Positions 5,142-5,311 of a stretch of 5,311 nt of DNA are shown here, one piece after another (positions within the stretch are counted from its first letter, which is position 1; the number at the start of each line of letters is the position of its first letter). The notes beneath the pieces are model-generated. The model was not told where the DNA came from and searched no databases. It saw only the letters and a list, made by a program, of their open reading frames with translations. Position numbers and translations under genes: made by a program. Source of the DNA: Deltaproteobacteria bacterium (GTDB taxonomy: Bacteria; Desulfobacterota; DSM-4660; Desulfatiglandales; HGW-15); NCBI GenBank assembly GCA_019307805.1, contig JAFDIX010000265.1:1-5311 (forward strand). The letters run 5' to 3'.

Positions 5142-5311
5142 AAAAAGGGAGAAAAGGGGCGGTTTAAAAGCAATAATGATAGACCTTTTCCACCTTCTCA
5201 ACTTGCATTTTGGAATTCACCGAAAGTGACATCATGAAGCGAATGAAAAGTTGCCATTTTATTTACCCTTCGGGAAAGCCGAGGATACCCCATCTCCTTC
5301 GTTGCCAAGGG
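5142..5311. other. Right-edge spacer with possible partial ORFs on both strands
   Basis: No convincing gene is visible. On the minus strand a frame stays open from the window edge to a TGA at 5200-5198, including MATFHSLHDVTFGEFQNAS from an ATG at 5257. On the plus strand an ATG at 5234 opens a frame to the edge (MKRMKSCHFIYPSGKPRI...) with no good ribosome site. Both are short, and they overlap, so at most one is real. GAAAAGG (5151-5157) and CCTTTTC (5184-5190) form a 7-bp inverted repeat with a 26-base loop and no T-run, a poor terminator for the gene ending at 5141. Confidence 0.4.

Noticed and set aside
5151..5190. GAAAAGG...CCTTTTC as a terminator for the SLOG-domain gene
   Set aside because: The 26-base loop and absence of a T-run make an intrinsic terminator unlikely.

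Overview
The window looks like ordinary chromosomal DNA from a Gram-negative, probably anaerobic bacterium. My best guess is Desulfobacterota (the former Deltaproteobacteria). That placement is an impression from the sequence style of the TypA and NudC proteins, the small CxxC/HxxxC protein and the repeat-rich spacers. No rRNA or other phylogenetic marker is present to prove it.

Layout, left to right. (1) Positions 1-530 are mostly non-coding. A possible gene start runs off the left edge on the minus strand (GTG at 41). A repeat-rich spacer follows, with a 10-bp hairpin, an imperfect inverted repeat, and a plausible plus-strand promoter whose predicted start lies on a 13-bp direct repeat containing a hairpin. 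(2) Positions 531-1573 hold a two-gene plus-strand unit: a 66-residue putative metal-binding protein (CxxC...HxxxC) joined by a 4-base ATGA overlap to nudC. NudC is a Nudix hydrolase of NADH and NAD-capped RNA with its zinc ribbon, Nudix box and NudC signature all intact. (3) Positions 1574-1713 separate the convergent nudC and typA genes. Most of this gap is a 103-bp element bounded by 13-bp perfect (18/20 extended) terminal inverted repeats, which ends exactly at the typA stop codon. (4) Positions 1714-3993, on the minus strand, carry typA/bipA (ribosome-associated GTPase, 615 residues from the preferred start) and, upstream of it, a 96-residue protein with three predicted membrane segments. 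(5) Positions 3994-4388 form an AT-rich divergent control region with a candidate promoter in each direction. (6) Positions 4389-5141, plus strand, encode a 250-residue two-domain protein: an N-terminal cpYpsA/SLOG Rossmann-like domain (annotated in databases as a putative molybdenum carrier) and a C-terminal domain resembling DUF6794. (7) Positions 5142-5311 hold no convincing gene, although an open frame reaches the right edge on each strand.

The genes do not form one pathway. NudC acts on NAD(H) and the NAD caps of RNA, TypA on ribosome assembly and stress translation, and the SLOG protein probably on a nucleotide-derived ligand. The least characterised parts are the small metal-binding protein coupled to nudC, the SLOG-DUF6794 fusion, and the short inverted-repeat element between nudC and typA. 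I see no phage gene, transposase, CRISPR array, tRNA or rRNA.
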